Below, piece by piece: positions 26,931 to 34,486 of a stretch of 35,731 nt of DNA (its first letter is position 1; every line of letters begins with the position of its first letter). Made by a program: the position numbers and the translations under genes. The notes beneath the pieces are model-generated. The model had not been told where the DNA came from. It saw only the letters and a list, made by a program, of their open reading frames with translations, and searched no databases. Origin of the DNA: Rhodospirillaceae bacterium (lineage in GTDB: Bacteria; Pseudomonadota; Alphaproteobacteria; SHVZ01); the NCBI GenBank assembly GCA_016792585.1, contig JAEULB010000154.1, forward strand, positions 1 through 35,731, written 5' to 3'.

Positions 26931-28865
26931 ATGACCGCGCGACCGCCGGCAGAGGAAATCTCTGCCGCCGCCGCCGAGAAGGCGCTGGAGGCCGAGTTCG
27001 GCGGCCTCCGGCGGACCCTCGGGGGCTGGGAAGGGCGGCTGATCTACTGGCTCGGCATCGCCTATGTCGTCTTCCATCTGGTCGTACTCAACCTGCACCC
27101 GATCGATCCGTGGGTGTTCCGGACGTTTCACGTCTGCATCGGATCGGTCATCGGCTTCGCGATCTACGGCGGGCGGGCCGCCGATGTGCAGCGCATTGCC
27201 TGGTACGACTGGGCGATGATGGCGGCGAGCGTCGCCATCCTCGCCTACATTGCCGTCAACCTCGACGATCTCCTGTTCCGTGCCGGCGTGCTGCCGACCA
27301 CCTGGGACCTCGTCGTCGGCGCCGCCGGGACCTTCATGGTCCTCGAGCTGACGCGCCGCGCCGCGGGGTTCGCGCTGCCGATCCTCGCCGGCGTATTCAT
27401 CGCCTATGCCTTCGTCGGGCCGTGGATGCCCGGCGTGCTGCATCACAACGGCATCTCCGCCGACGTTTTCTTCAGCTACATCTACTCGATGCAGGGGATC
27501 CACGGGATCACCACCGACGTCTCGGCGACCTACATCATCCTGTTCATCGCCTTCGCCTGCTTCCTGAACTCCTCCAAGGCCGGCGACTTCTTCAACGACC
27601 TGTCGATCGCGCTGGTCGGATGGGCGAGGGGAGGTCCGGCCAAGGTCGCGGTGGTCTCGGGCGTGCTGTTCGGCACGATCAGCGGCAGCGCCGTCGGCAA
27701 CGTCGTCGCCTCCGGCATGATCACGATCCCGATGATGCGCCGGGTCGGCTACGACCGCTCCACCGCGGCGGCGATCGAGGCGACCTCGTCGACCGGCGGC
27801 CAGATCACGCCGCCGATCATGGGGGCCGGCGCCTTCATCATGGCCGAGATCCTCGGCATCCCCTATACCGACATCGCGGTCGCGGCGATCATCCCGACGC
27901 TGCTGTTCTACATCGCCTGCTACGTCCACTGCGACCTGCATGCCCGCAAGAACGACCTGCGCGGCATTCCACGGGACGAGCTGCCGACGATCCTGTCGGT
28001 GCTCCGACGCGGCCACCTTCTCCTGCCGATCGTGCTGCTGATCGCGATGCTGCTGACGGGCTACTCCGTGTTCCGCGCGGGCTCGGTCGGCATCGTCGCC
28101 GCGATCGTCGCAAGCTGGCTCTCGGGCCGCGTCGACCGGATGGGGCCGCGTGCCGTCCTCGACACGCTGTCCGTCTCGGCGCGCGAGGCGGTCCAGCTGA
28201 TGGCGATCTGCGCCTGCGCCGGCATCATCGTAGGCGTCATTGCGCTGACCGGCATCGGCGGGCGCTTCTCGAACATGGTGCTGGCGGTCGCCGGAGAGAG
28301 CCGCTTCCTCGCGCTGGTCTTCGCCATGCTGATCGCGCTCGTGCTCGGCATGGGCATGCCGACGACGGCGGCCTACGCGGTCGCGGCCTCGGTGGTCGCG
28401 CCGGGCCTGGCCCAGATGGGCGTGACGCCGCTGACCGCACATCTCTTCATCTTCTACTACGCCGTGATCTCGGCGATCACGCCGCCGGTGGCGCTCGCCT
28501 CCTTCGCCGCCGCCGGGATGGCGAACGCCGACCCGTGGAAGACCTCGTTCATCGCGCTCAAGCTCGGGCTCGCGACCTTCATCGTGCCGTTCATGTTCTT
28601 CTACGGACCTGAGTTGCTGTTCAGGGGCGAATGGCTCGACATCGCCGGGGTCTTCGTCAGCGCCTCCTTCGGCGTCTTCCTTCTGGCATGCTCGACCGAG
28701 GGCTGGTACGCGGCGGGGCGCATCGGCTGGCCGGAACGGGCCGTGCTGTTCGTCTCCGCGCTCTGCCTGATCGTTCCCGGCCTCGTCACCGACCTCGTCG
28801 GGCTCGGCGGCGCGCTCGCCGTGTATGCCTTTCGGCGGTTGATCGCCCGCCGGGCGCCCGCTTAG
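26931..28865 (+). CDS. TRAP transporter fused permease (4TM/12TM, DctQM fusion)
   Basis: An inner-membrane permease of 644 residues in which the small DctQ-like unit (about the first four membrane segments) is fused to the large DctM-like unit. Typical DctM segments are SGSAVGNVVASGMITIPMM, EATSSTGGQITPPIMGAGAF, LGMGMPTTAAYAVAA and YAVISAITPPVALASFAAAGMA. The fused form is characteristic of TAXI transporters, which agrees with the receptor gene just upstream. GAGGAGG lies a few bases before the ATG. It is followed by a 168-base gap and then the tctB gene on the same strand. Confidence 0.94.
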   Translation: MTARPPAEEISAAAAEKALEAEFGGLRRTLGGWEGRLIYWLGIAYVVFHLVVLNLHPIDPWVFRTFHVCIGSVIGFAIYGGRAADVQRIAWYDWAMMAASVAILAYIAVNLDDLLFRAGVLPTTWDLVVGAAGTFMVLELTRRAAGFALPILAGVFIAYAFVGPWMPGVLHHNGISADVFFSYIYSMQGIHGITTDVSATYIILFIAFACFLNSSKAGDFFNDLSIALVGWARGGPAKVAVVSGVLFGTISGSAVGNVVASGMITIPMMRRVGYDRSTAAAIEATSSTGGQITPPIMGAGAFIMAEILGIPYTDIAVAAIIPTLLFYIACYVHCDLHARKNDLRGIPRDELPTILSVLRRGHLLLPIVLLIAMLLTGYSVFRAGSVGIVAAIVASWLSGRVDRMGPRAVLDTLSVSAREAVQLMAICACAGIIVGVIALTGIGGRFSNMVLAVAGESRFLALVFAMLIALVLGMGMPTTAAYAVAASVVAPGLAQMGVTPLTAHLFIFYYAVISAITPPVALASFAAAGMANADPWKTSFIALKLGLATFIVPFMFFYGPELLFRGEWLDIAGVFVSASFGVFLLACSTEGWYAAGRIGWPERAVLFVSALCLIVPGLVTDLVGLGGALAVYAFRRLIARRAPA

Positions 28866-29019
28866 CCTGATTGGCACCTTGTTGGGCAACCGCGAGACCG
28901 TCCGAAGGTCGAGGCCGGTCGGCGCGGGCTTGCGGCGCTCCGTCGACCCGACTAATTACCGGCGGAGATCCTGCGCCGCCGCTCGGCGGCAATGGGACAG
29001 CGTCGGGAGGGAACGAGCG

Positions 29020-29037
29020 ATGATGGCCGTCCGATGA
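29020..29037 (+). promoter_or_regulatory. Possible five-codon leader ORF overlapping the tctB start
   Basis: The stretch reads ATG ATG GCC GTC CGA TGA and its stop overlaps the tctB ATG (ATGA at 29034-29037). GGGAGG at 29005-29010 is correctly spaced for the first ATG of this tiny frame but is 23 bases from the tctB ATG. This could be a coupling leader, or chance. Confidence 0.3.
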
Positions 29038-29486
29038 TCAAGTCGCCCCAGGACGCGGCCGCCGGAGCCTTCCTGCTGGCGATCGCCGGGATCGCGCTCT
29101 GGCTGGGGGCCGACCTCCCGGTCGGCACGGTCCGCCAGCTTGGACCCGGCATGTTCCCCCGCGTGCTGGCGATCCTGGTCGGCGTCGTCGGCGTGATGAT
29201 CGTGATCGATGCCTTCCTGCAGTCGGGCGAGGGGCTCGAGCGCTGGCCGCTCCGGGCGCCGCTGTTCATCCTCGGCGCCGCCATCGCCTTCGGCTTCGCC
29301 GTCCGTCCGCTCGGCCTGATCGTCGCCGCTCCCCTGGTGATGCTCGTCGGCGCCTTCGCCAGCCCGGAGACACGGATCCGCGAGGTGCTGATCTTCGGCG
29401 GGGTGATGACCGTCTTCTGCGTCGGCCTCTTCAAGTATGCGCTCGGCCTGCCGATCCCGGTGGCGCCGTGGCTGATCGGCTACTGA
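29034..29486 (+). CDS. tctB: Tripartite tricarboxylate transporter TctB family protein
   Basis: The small membrane subunit of a tripartite tricarboxylate transporter, 150 residues with four hydrophobic segments. Recognised by FLLAIAGIALWLGADLPVGT-x-RQLGPGMFPRVLA and its position in front of tctA. I chose the ATG at 29034 (MIKSPQDAAAGAF) because the longer frame from 28992 adds a polar stretch with no ribosome binding site. Its stop is one base before the tctA ATG. Confidence 0.88.
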   Translation: MIKSPQDAAAGAFLLAIAGIALWLGADLPVGTVRQLGPGMFPRVLAILVGVVGVMIVIDAFLQSGEGLERWPLRAPLFILGAAIAFGFAVRPLGLIVAAPLVMLVGAFASPETRIREVLIFGGVMTVFCVGLFKYALGLPIPVAPWLIGY

Positions 29487-29487
29487 G

Positions 29488-30990
29488 ATGGGCGAGCTCG
29501 CAGGTCACCTGGCGCTCGGCTTCTCGACGGCCTTCTCGATCGAGAACCTGGCCCTCTGCCTCGTCGGCTGCCTGGTCGGAACGCTGGTCGGCGTGCTGCC
29601 GGGCGTAGGCCCGATCGCGACCATCGCGATGCTGCTGCCGCTCACCTTCCAGGTCGAGCCGACCGGTGCGCTGATCATGCTCGCCGGCATCTATTACGGC
29701 GCCCAGTATGGCGGCTCGACCACGGCGATCCTGATCAACATCCCGGGCGAGGCGACCTCGGTCGTCACCACGCTCGACGGGCATCAGATGGCGAGGCGCG
29801 GCCAGGCGGGCGTGGCGCTCGGCGTCGCGGCGCTGTCGTCGTTCTTCGCCGGCACGGTTGCGACCGTGGTGATCGCCGCGCTCGGCGCACCCCTGACCAA
29901 GGTGGCGCTGCTGTTCGGTCCGGCCGAGTACTTCTCGCTGATGGTGCTGGGCCTCGGCCTCGCGGTCGTGCTGGCCCGCGGCTCGGTGATCAAGGCGATC
30001 GCGATGATCCTGGTGGGCCTCCTGTTCTCGACGGTCGGCACGGATCTCGAGACCGGCCAGGAGCGCATGACCCTCGGCCTCCCGGCGCTCAGCGACGGCG
30101 TCGACTTCGCCGTGCTGGCGATGGGCCTTTTCGGCTTCGCCGAGATCCTCCGCAACCTCGACAACCCCGAGGCGCGCGCCGTCGTGAAGGGCTCGATCGG
30201 CCGGCTGCTGCCGTCGCTGGACGACGTCAAGCGCTGCATCGGCCCGGTCCTGCGCGGCACCGGCCTCGGCGCCGCGCTCGGCATCCTTCCCGGCAATGGC
30301 GCAGTCCTCGGTCCCTTCGCCTCCTACACGCTGGAGAAGAAGATCGCCGACGATCCCAAGCGCTTCGGCCACGGCGCGATCGAGGGCGTCGCCGGGCCTG
30401 AATCCGCCAACAACGCCGGCGCCCAGACCGCGTTCATCCCGCTGCTCACCCTCGGCATCCCGCCGAACGCGGTGATGGCGCTGATGGTCGGCGCGCTGAC
30501 CATCCACGGCGTCATCCCCGGCCCGCAGGTGATGACCAAGCACGCCTCGCTGTTCTGGGGGATGGTCGCCAGCATGTGGATCGGCAACCTGATGCTGCTG
30601 GTGATCAACCTGCCGCTGATCGGGCTCTGGGTGCGGCTGCTCAAGGTCCCGTACCGGCTGATGTTCCCGGCGATCCTGGTGTTCTGCTGCATCGGCATCT
30701 ACTCGGTGAACAACACGCCGGCCGACGTGATGCTGACCGCCTTCTTCGGCGGCTTCGGCTACATCCTCTATCGCTTCGGCTTCGAGCCGGCGCCGTTGCT
30801 GCTGGGCTTCGTTCTCGGCCGGCTGATGGAAGAGAAGCTGCGCCAGGCGCTGGTGATCTCGCGCGGCAACCTGATGGTCTTCGTCGAGCGGCCGGTTTCG
30901 GCCGTGCTGTTGGCGCTGGCGGCGGTGATCCTGGTCATCGCCGTCCTGCCCGCGATGCGGGCGCGGCGCGAAAAGGCGTTCCAGGAATAG
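29488..30990 (+). CDS. tctA: Tripartite tricarboxylate transporter TctA family permease
   Basis: The large permease of the TTT system, 500 residues with about 11-12 membrane segments. Family signatures are LVGVLPGVGPIATIAMLLPLTF, GIYYGAQYGGSTTAILINIPGEA, and in the second half GILPGNGAVLGPFASY, PESANNAGAQTAFIPLLTLGIPPNAVMALM. It imports a tri- or dicarboxylate presented by TctC; substrate unknown. It begins one base after tctB and tctC follows 19 bases after its stop. Confidence 0.96.
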   Translation: MGELAGHLALGFSTAFSIENLALCLVGCLVGTLVGVLPGVGPIATIAMLLPLTFQVEPTGALIMLAGIYYGAQYGGSTTAILINIPGEATSVVTTLDGHQMARRGQAGVALGVAALSSFFAGTVATVVIAALGAPLTKVALLFGPAEYFSLMVLGLGLAVVLARGSVIKAIAMILVGLLFSTVGTDLETGQERMTLGLPALSDGVDFAVLAMGLFGFAEILRNLDNPEARAVVKGSIGRLLPSLDDVKRCIGPVLRGTGLGAALGILPGNGAVLGPFASYTLEKKIADDPKRFGHGAIEGVAGPESANNAGAQTAFIPLLTLGIPPNAVMALMVGALTIHGVIPGPQVMTKHASLFWGMVASMWIGNLMLLVINLPLIGLWVRLLKVPYRLMFPAILVFCCIGIYSVNNTPADVMLTAFFGGFGYILYRFGFEPAPLLLGFVLGRLMEEKLRQALVISRGNLMVFVERPVSAVLLALAAVILVIAVLPAMRARREKAFQE

Positions 30991-31009
30991 AAATGAAAAG
31001 GAGAGATCG

Positions 31010-31987
31010 ATGCTGAAGAAGACCTTCGTCGGCGCGGTCGCCGCGCTCGCGCTCTGGGCCGGTGGCGCCTTCGCCCAGGCGTTCCCGACCAAGCCGGTCA
31101 CGGTGATCGTGCCCTTCGCCGCCGGCGGCCCGACCGACGTGATCGCCCGCATCGTCGGCGAGCACATGTCGAAGACGCTGGGCCAGCAGCTGGTGATCGA
31201 GAACGTCGTCGGCGCCGGCGGCACCACGGGCATCACCCGCGGCGCCCAGGCGACCGCCGACGGCCACACGATCATGATGGGCCATATGGGCACGCATGGC
31301 GCTGCGCCGGCCATGTACCCCAACCTCAAATACGATCCGACCAAGGACTTCGCGCCGATCGGGCTTGCCGCCGGCACGCCGATCCTGATCGTCGCCAAGA
31401 AGGACTTCCAGCCGAAGGACCTGAAGGAGTTCGTCGCCTACGTGAAGGCGAACGCCACCAAGATCAACGAGGCCCATGCCGGCATCGCCTCGGTCTCGCA
31501 CACCACCTGCCTGATGCTGCAGCACCAGCTCGGCGTCAAGCTGACCGAGGTCGCCTATCGCGGCACCGGCCCGGCGCTGAACGATCTCGTCGGCGGCCAG
31601 GTCGACATCATGTGCGACCAGATCGTCAACCTGGTCGAGCAGATCAAGGGCGGCCAGATCAAGGCCTACGCGGTCGCCACGCCCGAGCGCTCGCCGGCGC
31701 TTCCCGACGTCCCGACCACCAAGGAAGCGGGCCTGCCCGACTACCAGGTCTCGGCCTGGAACGCGCTGTTCGCGCCGAAGGGCACGCCGGCGCCGGTCGT
31801 CGCCAAGCTGAGCGACGCGCTCTCGAAGGCGCTCGACGACCCGGCGACCAGGAAGCGCCTGCTCGATCTCGGCGGCGTGATCCCCGAGGGCCAGCAGCGG
31901 GGCGGGACCTATCTCGGCACCTTCGTCGCCCAGGAAGTCGCGCGCTGGACGCCGATCATCAAGGCGGCCGGCGTCGTCGGCCAGTAG
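31010..31987 (+). CDS. tctC: Tripartite tricarboxylate transporter substrate-binding protein (Bug/TctC family)
   Basis: The periplasmic receptor of the TTT system, 325 residues. A signal peptide ends at AFAQA (about residue 24). The mature start FPTKPVTVIVPFAAGGPTDVIAR and then ENVVGAGGTTG are the two ligand loops typical of Bug proteins. MYPNLKYDPTKDFAPIGLAAG is the next conserved block. Known ligands include citrate, terephthalate and amino acids; none can be assigned here. AAGGAGA lies 6 bases before the ATG. A GAAA-capped hairpin follows the stop. Confidence 0.95.
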   Translation: MLKKTFVGAVAALALWAGGAFAQAFPTKPVTVIVPFAAGGPTDVIARIVGEHMSKTLGQQLVIENVVGAGGTTGITRGAQATADGHTIMMGHMGTHGAAPAMYPNLKYDPTKDFAPIGLAAGTPILIVAKKDFQPKDLKEFVAYVKANATKINEAHAGIASVSHTTCLMLQHQLGVKLTEVAYRGTGPALNDLVGGQVDIMCDQIVNLVEQIKGGQIKAYAVATPERSPALPDVPTTKEAGLPDYQVSAWNALFAPKGTPAPVVAKLSDALSKALDDPATRKRLLDLGGVIPEGQQRGGTYLGTFVAQEVARWTPIIKAAGVVGQ

Positions 31988-32008
31988 TCGTCGGGAGCTA
32001 TAAGGGGT

Positions 32009-32032
32009 CGGCGTCCGGGAAACCGGGCGCCG
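32009..32032 (+). terminator. Hairpin downstream of tctC
   Basis: The arms CGGCGTCCGG (32009-32018) and CCGGGCGCCG (32023-32032) pair over ten positions with one G-T wobble and a GAAA tetraloop. It lies 21 bases after the tctC stop. It is very stable but lacks a clear T-run, so it is a weak or factor-assisted terminator at best. Confidence 0.5.
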
Positions 32033-32112
32033 GCCGCCCTTCGCCGTTGACAGGCATTCCGCCGCCGCCTAAGCAGGGCCCGCATACGCCGTGCGAAAAC
32101 ACCGCTCCCGGC

Positions 32113-32206
32113 GGAGAGGTGGCCGAGTGGCTGAAGGCGGCGGTTTGCTAAACCGTTGTAGGGCCCTAAAGCTCTACCGTGGGTTCGAATCCCATCCTCT
32201 CCGCCA
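32113..32206 (+). tRNA. tRNA-Ser (anticodon GCU)
   Basis: Acceptor strands GGAGAGG (32113-32119) and CCTCTCC (32196-32202) pair fully, followed by discriminator G and an encoded CCA (32204-32206). The anticodon loop TTGCTAA (32145-32151) gives GCU, reading AGC/AGU serine codons. A long variable arm, typical of tRNA-Ser, follows the anticodon stem, and GGTTCGAATCC forms the T arm. It stands alone between the tctC hairpin and the accessory block. Confidence 0.97.
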
Positions 32207-32264
32207 GTTTTCTCCTCAGCGTTTCGATGACCGACGCTAGCGGGCCGATGCCGGGAGACCGGAC

Positions 32265-32597
32265 GTGAACGCCGCCGGACATGAGCGGCTTCGGGTCAAA
32301 AGTCACTACCTAGGGCTGATCGAAAGCGGAGAGCTGTCGCCCGAAGACCTTCGCACGCTCGGCTACCGCCTGCTGGATCACAGCTATCTCGAAGAGGCGG
32401 AACGATGCCTCGAACGATCCCTGGCGGTTCAATCCGAGTTCGAGCAGGCCGTTCGCTACTCCATCGCATATATCGCGCTCGCGCGGGGAGCGAGCGCCGC
32501 GTTCGGACGATCGTTCGCGGTTTGCGGGCGGTGTGGCCGAGCATGGCCGAACTGCCTTTCCTGTTCCACGTACTGGCTCAGATCTCCGGCGACCTGA
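32265..32597 (+). CDS. Small TPR-like protein, probably frameshifted
   Basis: As read, 110 residues from a GTG start with GGGAG 7 bases upstream. The first 75 residues form plausible TPR-like helices (LGYRLLDHSYLEEAERCLERSLAVQ, then YSIAYIALARG). After that the frame becomes Cys/Trp-rich and atypical. Adding one G to the GGGG run at 32485-32488 would switch to the frame that continues SERRVRTIVRGLRAVWPSMAE and stops at 32609-32611. That gives a 115-residue product with better composition. So either the sequence lacks a base or the gene is decayed. No function is known. It sits just after tRNA-Ser and before the SGNH hydrolase, to which it may be linked. Confidence 0.5.
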   Translation: MNAAGHERLRVKSHYLGLIESGELSPEDLRTLGYRLLDHSYLEEAERCLERSLAVQSEFEQAVRYSIAYIALARGASAAFGRSFAVCGRCGRAWPNCLSCSTYWLRSPAT

Positions 32598-32662
32598 GAG
32601 AGATGCGCTGACGCAGACGCGAAGGCTCAAGGCACTGCTCGTCGACGCGAACGCGATGGATC

Positions 32663-33391
32663 TTGTCCGCGCTCTGGAAGCTCACATTGCGTATTGCGGG
32701 ACGAATGCGAGGCGGCCTGGTGAAATTGCGGGGGGGGGCACGAACGCTCCTCATACTCGGTCAGTCGAACGCAGCGAATATGTCTTCCATCGGCCTGAGA
32801 GCATCGTCTCGTGCCTCGGTCTTTCGCTCGGGCATCCTGTTCCCGCTGTTCGACCCGATGATCGGTGCCGACGGCGTCGGCGGTTCCATCTGGTCGAGGC
32901 TCGTGACGCGGCTGCTCGACGACGAACCTGATGCCGAGTTCGTCCTGGCGAATGTCAGTCGTTGCGGCAGCACGGTAGAGGGTTGGGGGAGGTCGGGAAC
33001 CTTCTGTCTCGAGGAGACGTGCGCCGACCTGGCCGAGTCCGGCATTCGGCCCGCGCAGGTGCTTTGGCAGCAGGGAGAGTCCGATACCGCCAGGGGGACG
33101 TCCCGCAACGAATACGTCGCGGGAGTGATGGCCCTTCGCGATCGGCTTCGCCGGTCCGGCGTCGACGCGCCGATCTTTCTGGCGCTTTCGACGCGATGGC
33201 GCGGACAAGTCAGTCAGGAGATACGCGGCGCCATTCAGGATCTCGTCACGATGCGTACCGACTTCAGGCTCGGACCGGATACGGACGCTCTCGGCGACGA
33301 CTATCGATCGGACGGCACGCACCTGAGCGCCGAAGGGCAGGACGCGGCTGCTGCCTTGTGGCAGGAAGCTCTTGCTCCCGGGCCTCGCTAA
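32663..33391 (+). CDS. SGNH hydrolase / sialate O-acetylesterase-like protein
   Basis: A probable carbohydrate esterase of 242 residues with the SASA-type SGNH fold. The nucleophile block is LILGQSNAA (S35), the next block LWQQGESD (G138-E-S-D141), and the catalytic pair D217/H220 lies in SDGTHLS. Relatives remove acetyl groups from sugars. The start is uncertain: TTG at 32663 gives a basic N terminus, and ATG at 32705 (MRGGL) is an alternative; neither has a good ribosome binding site. A run of nine G (32730-32738) lies between these starts and the catalytic block. With eight G, the ATG at 32656 would be in frame instead. Its 5' neighbour is the TPR-like ORF; the broken methyltransferase converges on it. 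Confidence 0.8.
   Translation: MSALWKLTLRIAGRMRGGLVKLRGGARTLLILGQSNAANMSSIGLRASSRASVFRSGILFPLFDPMIGADGVGGSIWSRLVTRLLDDEPDAEFVLANVSRCGSTVEGWGRSGTFCLEETCADLAESGIRPAQVLWQQGESDTARGTSRNEYVAGVMALRDRLRRSGVDAPIFLALSTRWRGQVSQEIRGAIQDLVTMRTDFRLGPDTDALGDDYRSDGTHLSAEGQDAAAALWQEALAPGPR
32730..32738. repeat. G9 homopolymer in the SGNH hydrolase gene
   Basis: Nine consecutive G bases, read as CGG GGG GGG (Arg-Gly-Gly) a few codons before the catalytic GQSN block. Tracts of this length are prone to slipped-strand change and to sequencing error, and a one-base change would alter which upstream start is in frame. Confidence 0.9.
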
Positions 33392-33420
33392 AGCCTAACG
33401 GCCGTCACCCGTCTTCCGCG

Positions 33421-34340
33421 CTATTCCGCGGTCCGGCTCGCGGTCAGCACGCCCCAGCTTCGCCCATCCCAATGGCCGGCGATGCTGGGCCGGATGTCCT
33501 CGATCGTGAAGCCGGCGGCATCGAGGTACTCGCCGTACGGGTGGGCGTACATCGCGAAGGAAGGCGAGTAGAGGATCGCCGAGTTCGGCTCGGTTCCGGC
33601 GGCGTTCCCAAGATAGTCGCGCACGATGACGTGGTCGCAGACGCCGTCGAGGCGCCCGAATATCCGCCTGGTCGGGAGAGGCGGCACGTAGCAAAGCGTG
33701 CCCAGTGCCAGAAACAGATCGATGCGATCGACGCCCCAGGGGTTTGCCGCGTCGATCAGCTTCAGCGCGTCGTCGACGATGAACCTCTTGGGAAAGGGCG
33801 TGGGGACACGGCGAGCCGCCTCGGCGAAATCGGCGTTGGGCTCGACGCCGATATAGGAAATCGGCAGGTCGGCGTATCGCTGGGAAAAGAAGTCGAGACT
33901 CGAACCCGGACCGCTCCCGAAGTCCAGGATGACGACCGGCTCGGCGCCGCGCGAGCGGCTGATTTCCGCGAGCTTCCTGTCTATCCGGAGGTGACGTTGC
34001 GGTACGCCGGCGACTCGAAGATCGTCGCATAGGTCGCGATCGACGACGCGCTTTTCTTGGCGCTTTCGGAGAGCCAGTACTCCCGCTGCTGGCGTGCGAT
34101 GTCGTCGATGTCGGTCTCGCCGACCTGGAAAATGATGTTGTCGTAACAGACCTTCCGGCAATCGGGGCAGCCGATGATCGTGAAGACCCGCTCCCACCCG
34201 TCGTTGAGCTGAAGCGAGCCGCGGCGGCTGGCGTCGAATGCGACGGCGTTGCATTGGGAGCAGCGCGGTTGTTCCGCGTCCGTTGGCCGGCACTCCCATC
34301 CTGCACTCTCTCCATCGGTCCTGACAGCTTGGACCGGCAC
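33421..34340 (-). pseudogene. Zinc-ribbon class I SAM-dependent methyltransferase, frameshifted
   Basis: Two adjoining frames together make one sensible protein. The N-terminal part (34340 down to 33981, 119 codons, GTG start) has two CxxC pairs (C27/C30 and C58/C61), a zinc-ribbon arrangement, then helices ending FESPAYRNV. It stops at 33981-33983. The other frame continues HLRIDRKLAEISRS, then the SAM-binding motif ILDFGSGPGSSLDFF, YIGVEPN and further Rossmann strands, and ends at 33421. Insertion of one base near 33991-33996 would join them into 306 residues (YRNV-HLRIDRK). So the gene is either decayed or the sequence has an error. The substrate is unknown; neighbours hint at a glycan. 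No ribosome binding site is visible at the GTG. Confidence 0.75.
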
Positions 34341-34403
34341 GTTAGCATCGAATAGGCGGGATCCTACAGCCGGTCTCCCCGGTCACGGGCGCGTTAGGGC
34401 CGG

Positions 34404-34464
34404 GTCTCGCTAGAGACGCTCGTCATCACGACCGGCGGTGCTGGAAGAGGGGCCGCCGCCGGTC
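34404..34464 (-). terminator. Hairpins downstream of the orphan substrate-binding gene
   Basis: GACCGGCGG (34430-34438) and CCGCCGGTC (34456-34464) are perfect 9-base complements around a 17-base loop, and a second hairpin GTCTC-GCTA-GAGAC lies at 34404-34417. They follow the stop of the minus-strand binding-protein gene by 22 bases. No T-run is present. They also precede the methyltransferase start, so a role in its leader is possible. Confidence 0.35.
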
Positions 34465-34486
34465 TGGTTGACGACGAATGCCCCGC

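Noticed and set aside
26910..28889. Long open frame of 659 codons on the minus strand
   Set aside because: It is exactly antisense to the TRAP fused permease, has low-complexity Arg/Asp/His/Gly composition, and contains no domain. It is a GC-rich shadow frame.
29431..31398. Long open frame of 655 codons on the minus strand
   Set aside because: Antisense to tctA and tctC, with composition typical of a shadow frame.
32227..32268. Thirteen-codon frame overlapping the start of the TPR-like gene
   Set aside because: It has no ribosome binding site and such short frames are frequent by chance in this sequence.
32533..32931. Third open frame (132 codons) across the TPR and SGNH genes
   Set aside because: Downstream of the G9 tract it reads the SGNH hydrolase out of frame. 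Its upstream half is relevant only if the tract length changes.
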